41,487 nt of DNA. Origin: an uncultured Lachnospiraceae bacterium. GTDB lineage: Bacteria > Bacillota > Clostridia > Lachnospirales > Lachnospiraceae. This document shows, one piece after another, positions 7,477 through 16,974 of the stretch. Numbering within the stretch: position 1 is the stretch's first letter; each line of letters opens with the position of its first letter. The DNA is taken from NCBI GenBank assembly GCA_900544685.1, contig UQWA01000026.1, positions 1 through 41,487 on the forward strand, in the 5' to 3' direction. A program made the translations under genes and the position numbers. The notes below the pieces were generated by a model, which was not told the DNA's origin, did no database searches, and saw nothing but the letters and a program-made list of their open reading frames with translations.

Positions 7477-8607
7477 TTATTTGATGTTTCCAAGGTCGTT
7501 TACGGTAACAGCAACTTCCGGCATAGCTTCGATATTGTTATCAACTGTAATCTTTCCTGCTAACATATCCGCTACCAGAGTTTTGTAATCATCTTCTGTG
7601 AATCCATCATTCCACTGTGTGCTTTCAAGCGGAAGCTGTACGTAGTTTTCTTCTACATTGTCAGATACCAGACCAAGATTATCAATCTTTCCAACATAAT
7701 CTGACCATGTGTCATCCAGAACAATTGCGGAAAGCAGAGTGTTTACAGTAGGAGCAAGACCCTTCATTGCGGAAGTAACAGTCATTCCTTCTCCATATGC
7801 ATCAATAATAGGAGCCTGGTCAGAGTCAACACCGATGACTTTTCCGTCTACCTTAGCTGCTGCTTCTGCTGCAGATGTGTAGATACCGCCGCCACATGCG
7901 AAGACAACTTCTACACCGTTGGTAGAATACCATGTATCCATAGCTGCTGTGATATCTGCATCACCGTAGAACTGTCCGCCGTAAGCATATTCTACTGTTA
8001 CATCATCTGTCACACCCAGTTCTTCTGCTGCTGCATTAATTCCCTGTACATAACCAAAACCATAACGGATAACTGCAGGTACGGACATTCCACCCAGGAA
8101 TCCAAGGTGTCTGTAGCCCATCTTTACTGCTGCATATCCTGCCATGTATCCAGGGATCTCTTCCTGATAGATTGCACAGTAGGTATTCTCTGTGTTATAT
8201 GCCTGTGTGACATCATCTACACCGGCCGCACCTGTCAGATCACCTTCAGACATATCCAGTGCTATGAATTTCACATCCGGATATACCGGAGATTCTTCTA
8301 CAACAGATGCTGCAAACAGATATCCCGGAAGTACCAGAATGTTGTATCCGTCTGCGATCGCCTGGTCACAGCTTGCGATACGTGCTTCGTCAGAGTCTCC
8401 GTCTGGTTTGTAGTAGTTGAAGTCAAGACCATTCTCTTCACAGAATGCCTTGCACGCTTCATAAGTAGTCTGGTTAAAAGACTGGTCTGTGATATCACCT
8501 GAGTCTGTAACCATTGCTACTTTGTAGTCTCCCTCTGCCATTGCAGGTGCTGCCATGGAAAGTGTAGCTGCACCTAACACTGCTGCTGCAAGAATTGTTT
8601 TCTTCAT
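7477..8607 (-). CDS. BMP/PnrA-family substrate-binding protein without lipobox
   Basis: A 376-residue exported binding protein of the BMP family, whose known members bind purine nucleosides or related ligands for ABC import. Typical features: KVAMVTDSGDITDQSFNQTTYEA after the leader, a mid-protein GYMAGYAAVKMGYRHLGFLGG, YGFGYVQGINAAAEELG, VVFACGGGIYTSAAEAA and KVIGVDSDQAP. The signal peptide (residues 1-24, ending AMA before EGDYKV) has a signal peptidase I site and no Cys, whereas Gram-positive binding proteins of this family are normally lipoproteins. No permease or ATPase genes lie beside it. Start set by AAGGAGG. Ligand not determinable; nucleoside is the family expectation. Confidence 0.9.
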   Translation of the reverse strand: MKKTILAAAVLGAATLSMAAPAMAEGDYKVAMVTDSGDITDQSFNQTTYEACKAFCEENGLDFNYYKPDGDSDEARIASCDQAIADGYNILVLPGYLFAASVVEESPVYPDVKFIALDMSEGDLTGAAGVDDVTQAYNTENTYCAIYQEEIPGYMAGYAAVKMGYRHLGFLGGMSVPAVIRYGFGYVQGINAAAEELGVTDDVTVEYAYGGQFYGDADITAAMDTWYSTNGVEVVFACGGGIYTSAAEAAAKVDGKVIGVDSDQAPIIDAYGEGMTVTSAMKGLAPTVNTLLSAIVLDDTWSDYVGKIDNLGLVSDNVEENYVQLPLESTQWNDGFTEDDYKTLVADMLAGKITVDNNIEAMPEVAVTVNDLGNIK

Positions 8608-8657
8608 GAAAATATCCTCCTTTTTCTTCTTTTTACGTTTCTTTTAAAGCTACTTGT

Positions 8658-8686
8658 ATCTTAACATTTTTTCCTGCGTCAGGCAA
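8658..8686 (-). promoter_or_regulatory. Possible promoter of the BMP-family gene
   Basis: Minus-strand TTGCCT (8681-8686), 17-base spacer, TAAGAT (8658-8663); each hexamer matches consensus at four positions. It lies between udk and the BMP gene and gives a leader of about 45 bases. Confidence 0.45.
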
Positions 8687-8719
8687 GGAAAAGAACTGGA
8701 AAAAGCTCCGTATCTTTCC

Positions 8720-9334
8720 TTATTCTTCTTTCAGCAACTGGTCAATTTTGGTTTTTACCAGGTCGAACGCCACTTCATTCTGTCCGCTGTTGATCACAAT
8801 ATCAGCCAGCGCTTTGGTTGGCTCTACATAAATATAATGCATCGGTTTTACTGTTGTCAGATACTGTTCAATGATACCTTCCAGATCACGTCCACGCTCT
8901 TTTACATCACGCACCACTCTTCGCAAAATACGCTCGTCTGCATCTGCTTCCACAAAAATCTTGATATCAAACATATTGCGCAGTTCTTCGTTCTGAAGTG
9001 CCAGAATGCCTTCCAGAAGAATGATTCTGTTTGGATGAATCTCCACAGTCTCTTCCTTCCGGTTATGCAGTGAATAGTCATAGGTCGGACACTGAATCGT
9101 TTTTCCTTCTTTTAACTGCTTCAGGTGTTCTACCAGAAGATCTGTCTCCAGTGCTGCCGGATCATCATAGTTAATATGCTTCCGTTCCTCCAGTGACAGT
9201 TCATCATGTCTGCGATAATAGTTATCATGATAAAGAACTGTAATCTTATCTCCGTACAGTGCTTTTAACTTGTTGGTAAATGTAGACTTACCAGAACCGG
9301 ATCCCCCGGCAATTCCGATGATTACACATCCCAT
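8720..9334 (-). CDS. udk: Uridine kinase
   Basis: A 204-residue cytoplasmic kinase that phosphorylates uridine and cytidine in pyrimidine salvage. P-loop GIAGGSGSGKST at residues 7-18, then LYHDNYYRRHDELS and HINYDDPAALETDLLVEHL (substrate-binding region), CPTYDYSLHNR, and IILLEGILAL (Walker B-like), then RRVVRDVKERGRD (lid). Length and order match bacterial Udk. The start at 9334 has GAGGGGAAAATAAC upstream; a longer reading would overlap the glycosidase gene without homology. It begins 20 bp after the GH3 stop, so is probably co-transcribed with the glycosidase. Confidence 0.95.
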   Translation of the reverse strand: MGCVIIGIAGGSGSGKSTFTNKLKALYGDKITVLYHDNYYRRHDELSLEERKHINYDDPAALETDLLVEHLKQLKEGKTIQCPTYDYSLHNRKEETVEIHPNRIILLEGILALQNEELRNMFDIKIFVEADADERILRRVVRDVKERGRDLEGIIEQYLTTVKPMHYIYVEPTKALADIVINSGQNEVAFDLVKTKIDQLLKEE

Positions 9335-9354
9335 GTTATTTTCCCCTCTGTCCT

Positions 9355-11931
9355 TTATTTCATAGTCCTCAGACCGATACTCAGAATATTTTTCACACAA
9401 TGCTGCAGATCTGCCAGTGTCATTTCTGTTCCTTCTTCTGCACCCTGAATCAGATCTTCCACATTTAATGCACATCCCGGCATCAGCATATCATTGCCTG
9501 CATGGATTGCCTGCTTTGCACTGGCCCAGGTATATTTATCCGGTGCCTGTCCCATAATGGAGGTATCCTGGGTGGCATACCAGTCTGTCATGACAAATCC
9601 GTCAAATCCCCATTCTTCTCTCGCTGCCATCTGAAGCATATCATGGCGGTTAGCTGAATGAATGCCATTGATCAGATTGTAAGATGTCATGATGGAATAT
9701 GGATGTGCCTCTTTTACGGCAATCTCAAATCCTCTTAAGTAGATCTCCCTCAGTGCTCGTTCACTGATATGGGCATTGGTATAATTACGGTTGTCTTCCT
9801 GATTGTTGGCTGCAAAATGCTTAATAGTGGTGCCCTGTCCGTCTATGGACTGTACTCCCAGTGTGTCTGCGGCTGCGCAGCGTCCGGTCAGATATGGATC
9901 CTCAGAATAATATTCAAAGTTTCTTCCACAAAGTGGATTACGGTGAATGTTCATACCAGGAGCCAGCCAGAGGTGCACACCAAACTGCTGCACCTCTTCA
10001 CCTACGATCTCTCCCATCTGTCTGACCAGATCCATATCCCAGGACTGTGCCAGTGTGCTCGCAATCGGAATCGCGGTACAATACTGATAATAGTCTAATG
10101 TCCCTTCCGGAAGATTTTCCGGGAACGGACGGAATGACATTCCGAATATTTCTCCACCTGAGATCTTCTCTCCTTCTGCCGTGGTCTTAAAATGTGGCTG
10201 AAGACGTAAGCCTGCAGGTCCGTCTGCCAGAATCAGTACCGGGATCTTTCGGCTCTCTTCCAGCCCGGACCAGGTCTCTCCTGCTGCACCGATGACTCTG
10301 TCTGATGCACAGCCAACCACATTGGCATCATCATCCAGACGCTCCGTTCCGACACATAAGTTTGCCAGTTCTTCCACACTGAGCTGTGCTACCAGATCCT
10401 CCAGATACACATCTCCGTTTTTTACATCTGTCATCGTCAGTCTTCTTCCGGCAAAATGATCTTCAAAAGTTTTTCTTTCCCCTGTATGATATTCCGGTTC
10501 CTCACAGTCAATTTTCTGTGAATCCACAGTTATTACCGGCACAGTTTCCAGTGCTTCTTCTGTCTCACTCTTAACTCTGGCATTTCTCTGTTCCAGTGCT
10601 GCTCTTCCTGCTTCTGTATCAGACAGCTTTGGAAAATCGCTTTCCTCGTCAAACAGATTCTTTAACTGTGCGGTCTTTTTCATCTGTTCCATACGGACAA
10701 CTGCCACAGGAATCGTATTGGCGCAGCTGTTACCTACACGAATCAGATAATCTCCGGTTTCCAGCTTCCATGCGGCTTCTTCGCTGCTGTAAGAAGCAAG
10801 GGCTGCCAGTGGGAAACGAATCATCAGAAGTTCATTTTCACCTGGCTGAAGCAGACCTGTTTTCTGAAATGCTGTCAGTTCCTGATATGGTTTTTCCAGT
10901 TGTCCTTCCGGTGCGGACGCATAGACCTGTACTACTTCTTTTCCCGCATATTCAGATCCGGTATTTTTCACATCCACCCAGAATCTTAAGTAAGCTCCGT
11001 CCTGTTCCACACTGTCTGCCTTCATCTCAAATGTTGTGTAGGATCTGCCATAACCGAAACAGTAAGCAGGTTCCACACCAAAGGTATCAAAATAGCGATA
11101 GCCCACAAAAATATCTTCTTTGTAATATTCATCATTTACATTACCATTATTGTGGCTGTACTCTGCAGAAGACGGATAATCTGCATAACTTTTTGCCCAG
11201 GTATCTGTCAGTTTTCCGGAAGGAATGATCTTTCCGGTCAGTACATCCGCCACAATGTGACCGCCTTCACTTCCGGTCTGTCCGACAATCACCAGCGCAT
11301 TTAAGTTATCCAGACCACGTAAGAACGCAGTATCAATGATCCCACCTGTATTGAGCAACACCATGCTCTTCTCATAATGCTCTGTTACAAAACGAATATT
11401 TGCTTCTTCCCTGTCAGTCAGCAGATAATCTCCCTTACGGCAGTAACGGTCTTTTCCTTCTCCGGAATTTCTGGAAAGTACATAGATGGCAAGCTCTGCA
11501 TCTTCTTTTTCTGTAATCTCCGGAGCATCCGGATCTTCATAAGGATAATCAAATGCTACATTGATCTCCGGCTTATGCAGTTCGGCAGCAATCTTTTTGA
11601 TCTTTTTCTGGTGTGCTGCTTTTTCTTCTCTGATCTGTTCATCGTATGCATTCAGCCAGTTTTCTGTCATAACCGTAAATCCGGCATCTTTTAATCCCTG
11701 TTCGATCGTAACCACATTTCTGGCATTCACATCTCCTGATCCGGTACCGCCTTTGATGGTATGTCTGGCACCATTTCCGTACAATGCTACTTTTCCGGTT
11801 TCTTTTAACGGCAGTACTCCGTCATTTTCCAGAATGACCATACACTCACCGGCAAGTTCGCGTACTCTTTTCTGATGGTCCAATTCGGACTGTGTCATTT
11901 CTGAGGTTCTGTTCGCTCTGTACTCTTTCAT
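9355..11931 (-). CDS. Family 3 glycoside hydrolase with permuted domain order (beta-glucosidase-like)
   Basis: An 858-residue cytoplasmic enzyme (no signal peptide) that should release terminal beta-linked sugars from imported oligosaccharides. The usual GH3 order is reversed: the alpha/beta sandwich domain comes first (ELAGECMVILENDGVLPL at 26-42; GQTGSEGGHIVADVLTGKIIPSGKLTDTW at 218-245), then an Fn3-like domain (about 305-415), and the (beta/alpha)8 domain last (about 505-858). In the latter: ILADGPAGLR, LAPGMNIHRNPLCGRNFEYYSEDPYL, the TIKHFAANNQED motif (Lys704-His705) and GFDGFVMTDWYA with catalytic nucleophile Asp783. This permuted class is known from rumen Firmicutes. Glucoside versus xyloside preference cannot be told. 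It follows the ABC pair by 63 bp. Confidence 0.93.
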   Translation of the reverse strand: MKEYRANRTSEMTQSELDHQKRVRELAGECMVILENDGVLPLKETGKVALYGNGARHTIKGGTGSGDVNARNVVTIEQGLKDAGFTVMTENWLNAYDEQIREEKAAHQKKIKKIAAELHKPEINVAFDYPYEDPDAPEITEKEDAELAIYVLSRNSGEGKDRYCRKGDYLLTDREEANIRFVTEHYEKSMVLLNTGGIIDTAFLRGLDNLNALVIVGQTGSEGGHIVADVLTGKIIPSGKLTDTWAKSYADYPSSAEYSHNNGNVNDEYYKEDIFVGYRYFDTFGVEPAYCFGYGRSYTTFEMKADSVEQDGAYLRFWVDVKNTGSEYAGKEVVQVYASAPEGQLEKPYQELTAFQKTGLLQPGENELLMIRFPLAALASYSSEEAAWKLETGDYLIRVGNSCANTIPVAVVRMEQMKKTAQLKNLFDEESDFPKLSDTEAGRAALEQRNARVKSETEEALETVPVITVDSQKIDCEEPEYHTGERKTFEDHFAGRRLTMTDVKNGDVYLEDLVAQLSVEELANLCVGTERLDDDANVVGCASDRVIGAAGETWSGLEESRKIPVLILADGPAGLRLQPHFKTTAEGEKISGGEIFGMSFRPFPENLPEGTLDYYQYCTAIPIASTLAQSWDMDLVRQMGEIVGEEVQQFGVHLWLAPGMNIHRNPLCGRNFEYYSEDPYLTGRCAAADTLGVQSIDGQGTTIKHFAANNQEDNRNYTNAHISERALREIYLRGFEIAVKEAHPYSIMTSYNLINGIHSANRHDMLQMAAREEWGFDGFVMTDWYATQDTSIMGQAPDKYTWASAKQAIHAGNDMLMPGCALNVEDLIQGAEEGTEMTLADLQHCVKNILSIGLRTMK

Positions 11932-11994
11932 AGTTCTTTTCCCCCGCTTTTTATAAAATGTCTAGCTTCAACAGATATGAGCATCTGTCTGTTA

Positions 11995-13755
11995 TCATCC
12001 TGCGAACTGGCTCTCATACAGGTTCTTATAGAATCCACCCTGATCCAGCAGTTCCTGATGAGTTCCCTGTTCAATAATATTGCCATCTTTCATAACCAGA
12101 ATCACATCTGCCTCACGAATCGTAGAAAGTCTGTGTGCTACAATGAAACTGGTTCTTCCTTCCATCAGGGAAGCAAATGCTTTCTGAATTTTAATCTCGG
12201 TTCTCGTATCAATGGATGAGGTTGCTTCATCCAGAATCAGCATTGGCGGACGACACAGCATGACTCTGGTAATACACAGCAGCTGCTTCTGTCCCTGGGA
12301 TAAGTTGCCGCCATCCTCTGTAATCCAGGTATCATAGCCTTTCGGCAGACGACGGATAAAACTGTGTGCATGAGAAGCCTTTGCCGCTGCAATAATCTCT
12401 TCCTCTGTTGCATCCGGTTTCCCCATAATGATATTGTCACGGATCGTGCCGGTTCTCAGCCAGGTCTCCTGAAGTACCATGCCAAATCCTGCACGCAGAC
12501 TGCTTCTGGTCAGATCACGGACATCCGTTCCCTCTACTGCTATAGATCCTCCGGTCACATCATAAAAACGCATGAGCAGGTTGATCAGCGTGGTCTTTCC
12601 ACATCCGGTCGGACCTACAATTGCCACTCTCTGTCCCGGTTTTACTTTCAGGTTCAGATCCCGGATCAGTTTCTGTTCCGGTACATAGGAGAACTTCACG
12701 TCTTTTAATTCGATATTTCCTTTTACATCTGTCAACGTTACTGCATGTTCCGCTTCCGGAATCTGCGGTTCCTCTTCAATCAGATCAAAAATTCTTCCCG
12801 CACAGGCAATGGCATTCTGCAGTTCTGTTACCACGCCGGAGATCTCGTTAAATGGCTTGGTATACTGGTTCGCATAACTCAGGAAACAGGTAAGCTGTCC
12901 AACTGACAGTCTGCCCTGGATAGCGGAAAATGCGCCGGTAATTCCCACACCTGCATATACCAGACTGTTGACAAAACGAGTAGATGGATTCGTAATAGAC
13001 GAGAAGAAAATGGCTCTTAAGGAACATTTCTGCAATCGGTCATTGATTTCATCAAAACGTTCCAGAACGTGTCTGCCCTGCCCGAACGCCTGTACCACCT
13101 TCTGATTACCGATCATTTCATCAATCAGTCCTGTCTGTTCTGCTCTTGTCTCGGACTGAAGCTTAAACATGGTATAGGTTCTCTTTGCGATAAATCCAGC
13201 CACAAAGAAGGATACCGGAGTGATGATTACTACTACCAGTGTAATTTTTACGTTTACAGAAAGCATGAATCCCAGTGTTCCAATGATGGTTGCCACACCG
13301 GTAAATAACTGGGTAAATCCCATGAGAAGTCCGTCGGCAAACTGGTCTACATCTGCGATGACACGGCTGACGATCTCCCCGTAAGGATGTCCGTCAATGT
13401 ATTTCAACGGCAGAATCTCGATCTTTTTGAACGCTTCATTTCGCACATCCTGCACGATCTGGTAAGTCATCTTATTATTGCAGATATTCATCAGCCACTG
13501 GGCAAATGCAGTGATCGCAATACTGACACCGATTTTCACAAGGATCTGTATCACACCACTAAAATTCACCTGTCCCGGTCCTACAATATCATCCACTGCT
13601 GCTCCTGTCAGCTTCGGTACATATAAAGTCAAAGCCACGGTCAGAGCTGCCAGTAAAATTGTGAATACCAGATAAATCCGGTACTTTCCAAGGTAACGGA
13701 GCACTTTTTTTAATGTCTCACTCTGTTTTTCATTTTTCTTATTTGTCTGTGCCAT
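11995..13755 (-). CDS. ABC exporter half-transporter, catalytic-site subunit of a heterodimer
   Basis: A 586-residue type IV exporter subunit: six membrane helices (about 25-310) fused to an ATPase. Walker A GPTGCGKTT at 381-389, signature LSQGQ at 485-489 (variant of LSGGQ), Walker B MLILDE with catalytic Glu510, D-loop SSID and H-loop AHRLST. The intact Glu and altered signature match the TM288/BmrD-like partner of asymmetric exporters. It overlaps the upstream partner gene by 17 bp, so the two are coupled and surely form one transporter. Substrate unknown; drug or lipid export is the family norm. Confidence 0.93.
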   Translation of the reverse strand: MAQTNKKNEKQSETLKKVLRYLGKYRIYLVFTILLAALTVALTLYVPKLTGAAVDDIVGPGQVNFSGVIQILVKIGVSIAITAFAQWLMNICNNKMTYQIVQDVRNEAFKKIEILPLKYIDGHPYGEIVSRVIADVDQFADGLLMGFTQLFTGVATIIGTLGFMLSVNVKITLVVVIITPVSFFVAGFIAKRTYTMFKLQSETRAEQTGLIDEMIGNQKVVQAFGQGRHVLERFDEINDRLQKCSLRAIFFSSITNPSTRFVNSLVYAGVGITGAFSAIQGRLSVGQLTCFLSYANQYTKPFNEISGVVTELQNAIACAGRIFDLIEEEPQIPEAEHAVTLTDVKGNIELKDVKFSYVPEQKLIRDLNLKVKPGQRVAIVGPTGCGKTTLINLLMRFYDVTGGSIAVEGTDVRDLTRSSLRAGFGMVLQETWLRTGTIRDNIIMGKPDATEEEIIAAAKASHAHSFIRRLPKGYDTWITEDGGNLSQGQKQLLCITRVMLCRPPMLILDEATSSIDTRTEIKIQKAFASLMEGRTSFIVAHRLSTIREADVILVMKDGNIIEQGTHQELLDQGGFYKNLYESQFAG

Positions 13756-15532
13756 GATCCATCACCCCTTTCTCAGTCTCTGCACCAGCTACATTCTGAT
13801 TCTTTTTTGTCTCGAACTGTGATTCATAGATCTCACGATAGATCTCACAGCTTTCCATCAATTCGGCATGAGTTCCGAGACCTGCCATTTCACCGTCTTC
13901 CAGTACCAGAATCTGGTCTGCATACTGAATGGAAGAGGCACGCTGTGACACGATAAATACTACCGGGTGGCTTTCCATCTGACGGATTGCCTTACGAAGC
14001 TTCGCATCTGTGGCAAAATCCAGTGCAGATGCACTGTCATCCAGGATCAGAATCTCAGGATTTCTCACCAGTGCTCTGGCGATGGTCAGACGCTGACGCT
14101 GACCGCCGGACAAGTTCTTTCCGTTCTGCTCAATCTGGTAATTCAGACGATCCTCTTTTCCATCTACGAATTCCTTCGCCTGAGAGATCTCAATGGCTTT
14201 TTCCAGTTCTGCATCTGTAGCCGTTTCTTTTCCCCAGCGCAGGTTCTGCGCAATGGTTCCCTTAAACAGCACGGCCTTCTGCGGTACTACACCGATATGG
14301 GTACGCAGTTCTTCTACTTTATAGTCCTTTACATCCTTTCCATTGATACGTACCGCACCTGCTGCCGCATCATAGAATCTCGGAATCAGGTTCACCACAG
14401 AAGATTTTCCGGATCCGGTACCGCCGATGATACCAATGGTCTGTCCTGCCATGGCACAAAAACTGATGTCAGTCAGAGAATCCTCTCCGGCACCTTCATA
14501 ACGTAAATTCACATGGTCGAATTCTACCACCGGAGTCTCTGATTTTTCTACGTCTGTCCACAGCAGATCTCCTTCCGGCATACCGCTTTCTTCTTCAAAT
14601 ATACTCTGAATACGGTTACCACAGGCAAATGCCTTCGTTACGGTAATGATCAGGTTTGCCAGCTTCACCAGCTCTACCAGAATCTGTGACATATAGTTTA
14701 CCAGTGCCACAACCTGTCCCTGGGTAATAATACCCGCATCCACCCGGAGTGCTCCGGTATAGATCAACACAATCAGTGCCCCGTTTACAATAATGTAGGT
14801 GACCGGATTCATCAGTCCGGAGATCTTTCCTACAAACTTCTGTGCATCTGTCAGCATCTGGTTCTGCTGTTCAAAACGTTTTTTCTCATCTGCCTCTTTA
14901 TTAAATGCACGAATGACACGCACACCGGTCAGGTTCTCTCTGGTTACACCAAGTACCGCATCCAGATTGGCCTGTACCTTACGGTATAATGGCATGGTAA
15001 TCAGCATGATACCAAATACCACCAGAGATAACAGCGGAATGGCTACCACGAAAACCAATGCTGCCTTCACATCTACCGTAAATGCCATAATCATGGCACC
15101 GAATACGATAAAAGGGGAACGAAGGAACAGTCTCAGCACCAGATTGACTCCTGACTGTACCTGATTGATATCACTGGTCATACGGGTAATCAGTGTAGAA
15201 GTTCCTATCGTATCCATCCTGGTATAAGACAGATTCTGAATATGTTCAAATAATTCATACCGCAGTTCTGTGGAAAATCCCGTTGCTGCCTTTGCTGCAA
15301 AATACTGGGCGGTAATGGAACATACCAGGCCGATAATGCCCAGGGCAATCAGGACTCCGCCCATCTTCAGGACATATGCCCCGTCTGATTTGCCGATACC
15401 ATGGTCTATGATTGCCGCCATGACAAGCGGTACAAACAGTTCAAAAGACGCTTCCAGCAGTTTGAACAGCGGTGCCAGAACCGTCTCTTTTTTGTAATTC
15501 CTTAAGTACTTCAAAAGTGATCTCAAAATCAT
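13739..15532 (-). CDS. ABC exporter half-transporter, degenerate-site subunit of a heterodimer
   Basis: A 597-residue partner of the downstream ABC gene: six membrane helices (about 15-305), then an ATPase with Walker A GGTGSGKSS at 370-378, perfect LSGGQ at 474-478, but Walker B LILDD with Asp499 where the catalytic Glu belongs and D-loop SALD. The H-loop His is replaced as well: VSQRAS instead of AHRLS. So one of the two composite ATP sites should be hydrolysis-poor, as in TM287/288, BmrCD and LmrCD. First gene of the operon, with AAAGGGG before the ATG and a consensus promoter upstream. Confidence 0.93.
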   Translation of the reverse strand: MILRSLLKYLRNYKKETVLAPLFKLLEASFELFVPLVMAAIIDHGIGKSDGAYVLKMGGVLIALGIIGLVCSITAQYFAAKAATGFSTELRYELFEHIQNLSYTRMDTIGTSTLITRMTSDINQVQSGVNLVLRLFLRSPFIVFGAMIMAFTVDVKAALVFVVAIPLLSLVVFGIMLITMPLYRKVQANLDAVLGVTRENLTGVRVIRAFNKEADEKKRFEQQNQMLTDAQKFVGKISGLMNPVTYIIVNGALIVLIYTGALRVDAGIITQGQVVALVNYMSQILVELVKLANLIITVTKAFACGNRIQSIFEEESGMPEGDLLWTDVEKSETPVVEFDHVNLRYEGAGEDSLTDISFCAMAGQTIGIIGGTGSGKSSVVNLIPRFYDAAAGAVRINGKDVKDYKVEELRTHIGVVPQKAVLFKGTIAQNLRWGKETATDAELEKAIEISQAKEFVDGKEDRLNYQIEQNGKNLSGGQRQRLTIARALVRNPEILILDDSASALDFATDAKLRKAIRQMESHPVVFIVSQRASSIQYADQILVLEDGEMAGLGTHAELMESCEIYREIYESQFETKKNQNVAGAETEKGVMDHGTDK

Positions 15533-15555
15533 TTCCCCTTTAAGTTTTTCTTTTT

Positions 15556-15584
15556 ATTATACTCGGTCATGGGGGTTTTTACAA
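15556..15584 (-). promoter_or_regulatory. Promoter of the ABC exporter operon
   Basis: Minus-strand -35 TTGTAA (15579-15584), 17-base spacer, -10 TATAAT (15556-15561). It is back-to-back with the rightward promoter of the transglutaminase-like gene. Confidence 0.72.
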
Positions 15585-15599
15585 ACCCGAAAATCTACA

Positions 15600-15628
15600 T
15601 TGCATTTTCCTCATGTTCTCTTTATACT
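15600..15628 (+). promoter_or_regulatory. Promoter of the transglutaminase-like gene
   Basis: TTGCAT (15600-15605), 17-base spacer and TATACT (15623-15628). The predicted start site (about 15635) coincides with the first plausible ATG at 15635, which would make a leaderless mRNA. Confidence 0.65.
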
Positions 15629-15634
15629 GGTTGT

Positions 15635-16864
15635 ATGAAAATGACGAGATTATTTTATACGAAAAAATTATTTTTTATATTAAGTATTGTTCTGTCTGTA
15701 TTCTGGTTTTTTGCCGGCTTAACAGTGCATGCAGAGGAAGAAGCAGCTGTATCTTTTGATCCGCAGCTTTACATTTATTTTGCCCAGTTATCTGAAGACG
15801 AACAGGCTGTCTATGCTCAGGCTGTGGAGGAATTTTCTGCAGGGAATGCTTCTTTTTCGCCGAATCGTGCAATTTCTCTTGACTCTGCCAATCGCATTAT
15901 GCGGGCAGTATGTAAGGATCTGCCTCAGTTGTTCTGGCTGAATGAGAGTTTTCAATATGAGTACCGACAACATCTGACCGGCACGGAAGAAGTAACCAGC
16001 ATTACCGCCGGTTTCTATGATCTTGCTGACAATCTGGACGAGAACCGTGCTGCACTGGAATCCCAGAAGGATTCTCTCATCGGTGATCTCTATGACCTTC
16101 CGGCATGGCAACAGGAAAAATATGTTCACGACCGTCTGGCTTCCATGATTACTTATTCCGGAGAAAGCAGCTATAATCAGACACTATACAGTGCGCTCTG
16201 TCAGCAGGAAACGGTCTGTGCAGGATATGCCAAAGCTTTTCAGTATCTGATGACCTGTCTCGGCGTTCCCTGCTACTACTGTGAAGGTTCTGCCCTTGGC
16301 AGTTCTTCCGATGATACTGACTGGTCAGCACATGCATGGAATATCATCTGTCTGGACGGAAGGTATTATAATGTAGACCTTACCTGGGACGATACCAGTC
16401 TGGCAAGTGCCGGACTGATCAGTTATGCACAGTACAATCATTCTGATTCCACACCTGCTTTCGCCGACACCCATGTAAGGGATGACAATTGTCTGTTTCT
16501 CCCTGTATGCGACGGTGATGCATATACTTATGAATCATTATATGGGATCCCTGCAGAACTGGGTGCCCTCACCTGGCTGGATGATTATGATTCCGTCCGG
16601 CATATTTCTGATATCTATGAGTACGATTCTGCCATGCAGGATCTGATGATACAATACGGCACCGGAGAGCACACCTTCCGTTTTGCAGTCTACAACCAGG
16701 AGTGTAACGATGCCATCCTTCATGATGAAAACTACCGTGATGGTTACCTGTCCACAGTGGCAGATGCCCTGTATCTGGGAAGTTATAATTTCTCTATTCA
16801 AACCAATTCCCTCAGTCTGACTGGTGGATATTATCTGGTTACTATAACTGTAGATTTATCGTAA
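15635..16864 (+). CDS. Secreted transglutaminase-like protein
   Basis: A 409-residue exported protein. The N-terminus is a signal peptide: basic MKMTRLFYTKK, then a long hydrophobic core and a probable cut after VHA before EEEAAVSF. A transglutaminase/protease-like core holds the catalytic triad: Cys in QETVCAGYAKAFQYL, His in WSAHAWNII and Asp in YYNVDLTWDD. The C-terminal third has no recognised domain. Such proteins act as extracellular proteases, cross-linkers or amidases; the target is unknown. The start is chosen from the signal peptide; no ribosome-binding site precedes it, and an upstream in-frame ATG at 15569 would spoil the leader. It stands alone between two leftward operons. Confidence 0.85.
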   Translation: MKMTRLFYTKKLFFILSIVLSVFWFFAGLTVHAEEEAAVSFDPQLYIYFAQLSEDEQAVYAQAVEEFSAGNASFSPNRAISLDSANRIMRAVCKDLPQLFWLNESFQYEYRQHLTGTEEVTSITAGFYDLADNLDENRAALESQKDSLIGDLYDLPAWQQEKYVHDRLASMITYSGESSYNQTLYSALCQQETVCAGYAKAFQYLMTCLGVPCYYCEGSALGSSSDDTDWSAHAWNIICLDGRYYNVDLTWDDTSLASAGLISYAQYNHSDSTPAFADTHVRDDNCLFLPVCDGDAYTYESLYGIPAELGALTWLDDYDSVRHISDIYEYDSAMQDLMIQYGTGEHTFRFAVYNQECNDAILHDENYRDGYLSTVADALYLGSYNFSIQTNSLSLTGGYYLVTITVDLS

Positions 16865-16895
16865 ATCAAATATTCTGCAATTCTTTTTACCAGTC

Positions 16896-16940
16896 AAAAA
16901 GCCATAGACCCTGATATATATCATTGATCTATGGCTTTCC
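16896..16940. terminator. Bidirectional terminator between convergent genes
   Basis: AAAGCCATAGA and TCTATGGCTTT pair around a loop of about 19 bases (16898-16938). The minus strand continues with TTTTTGAC, ending patB; the plus strand follows the transglutaminase-like gene. Confidence 0.8.
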
Positions 16941-16974
16941 ATTTTATCACTCAGAAAGAACTTCTGCTTATTTG

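Noticed and set aside
8664..8692. Possible terminator after udk (TTCCT..AGGAA-type palindrome)
   Set aside because: Short imperfect stem with no T-tract on the minus strand; overlaps the likely BMP promoter instead.
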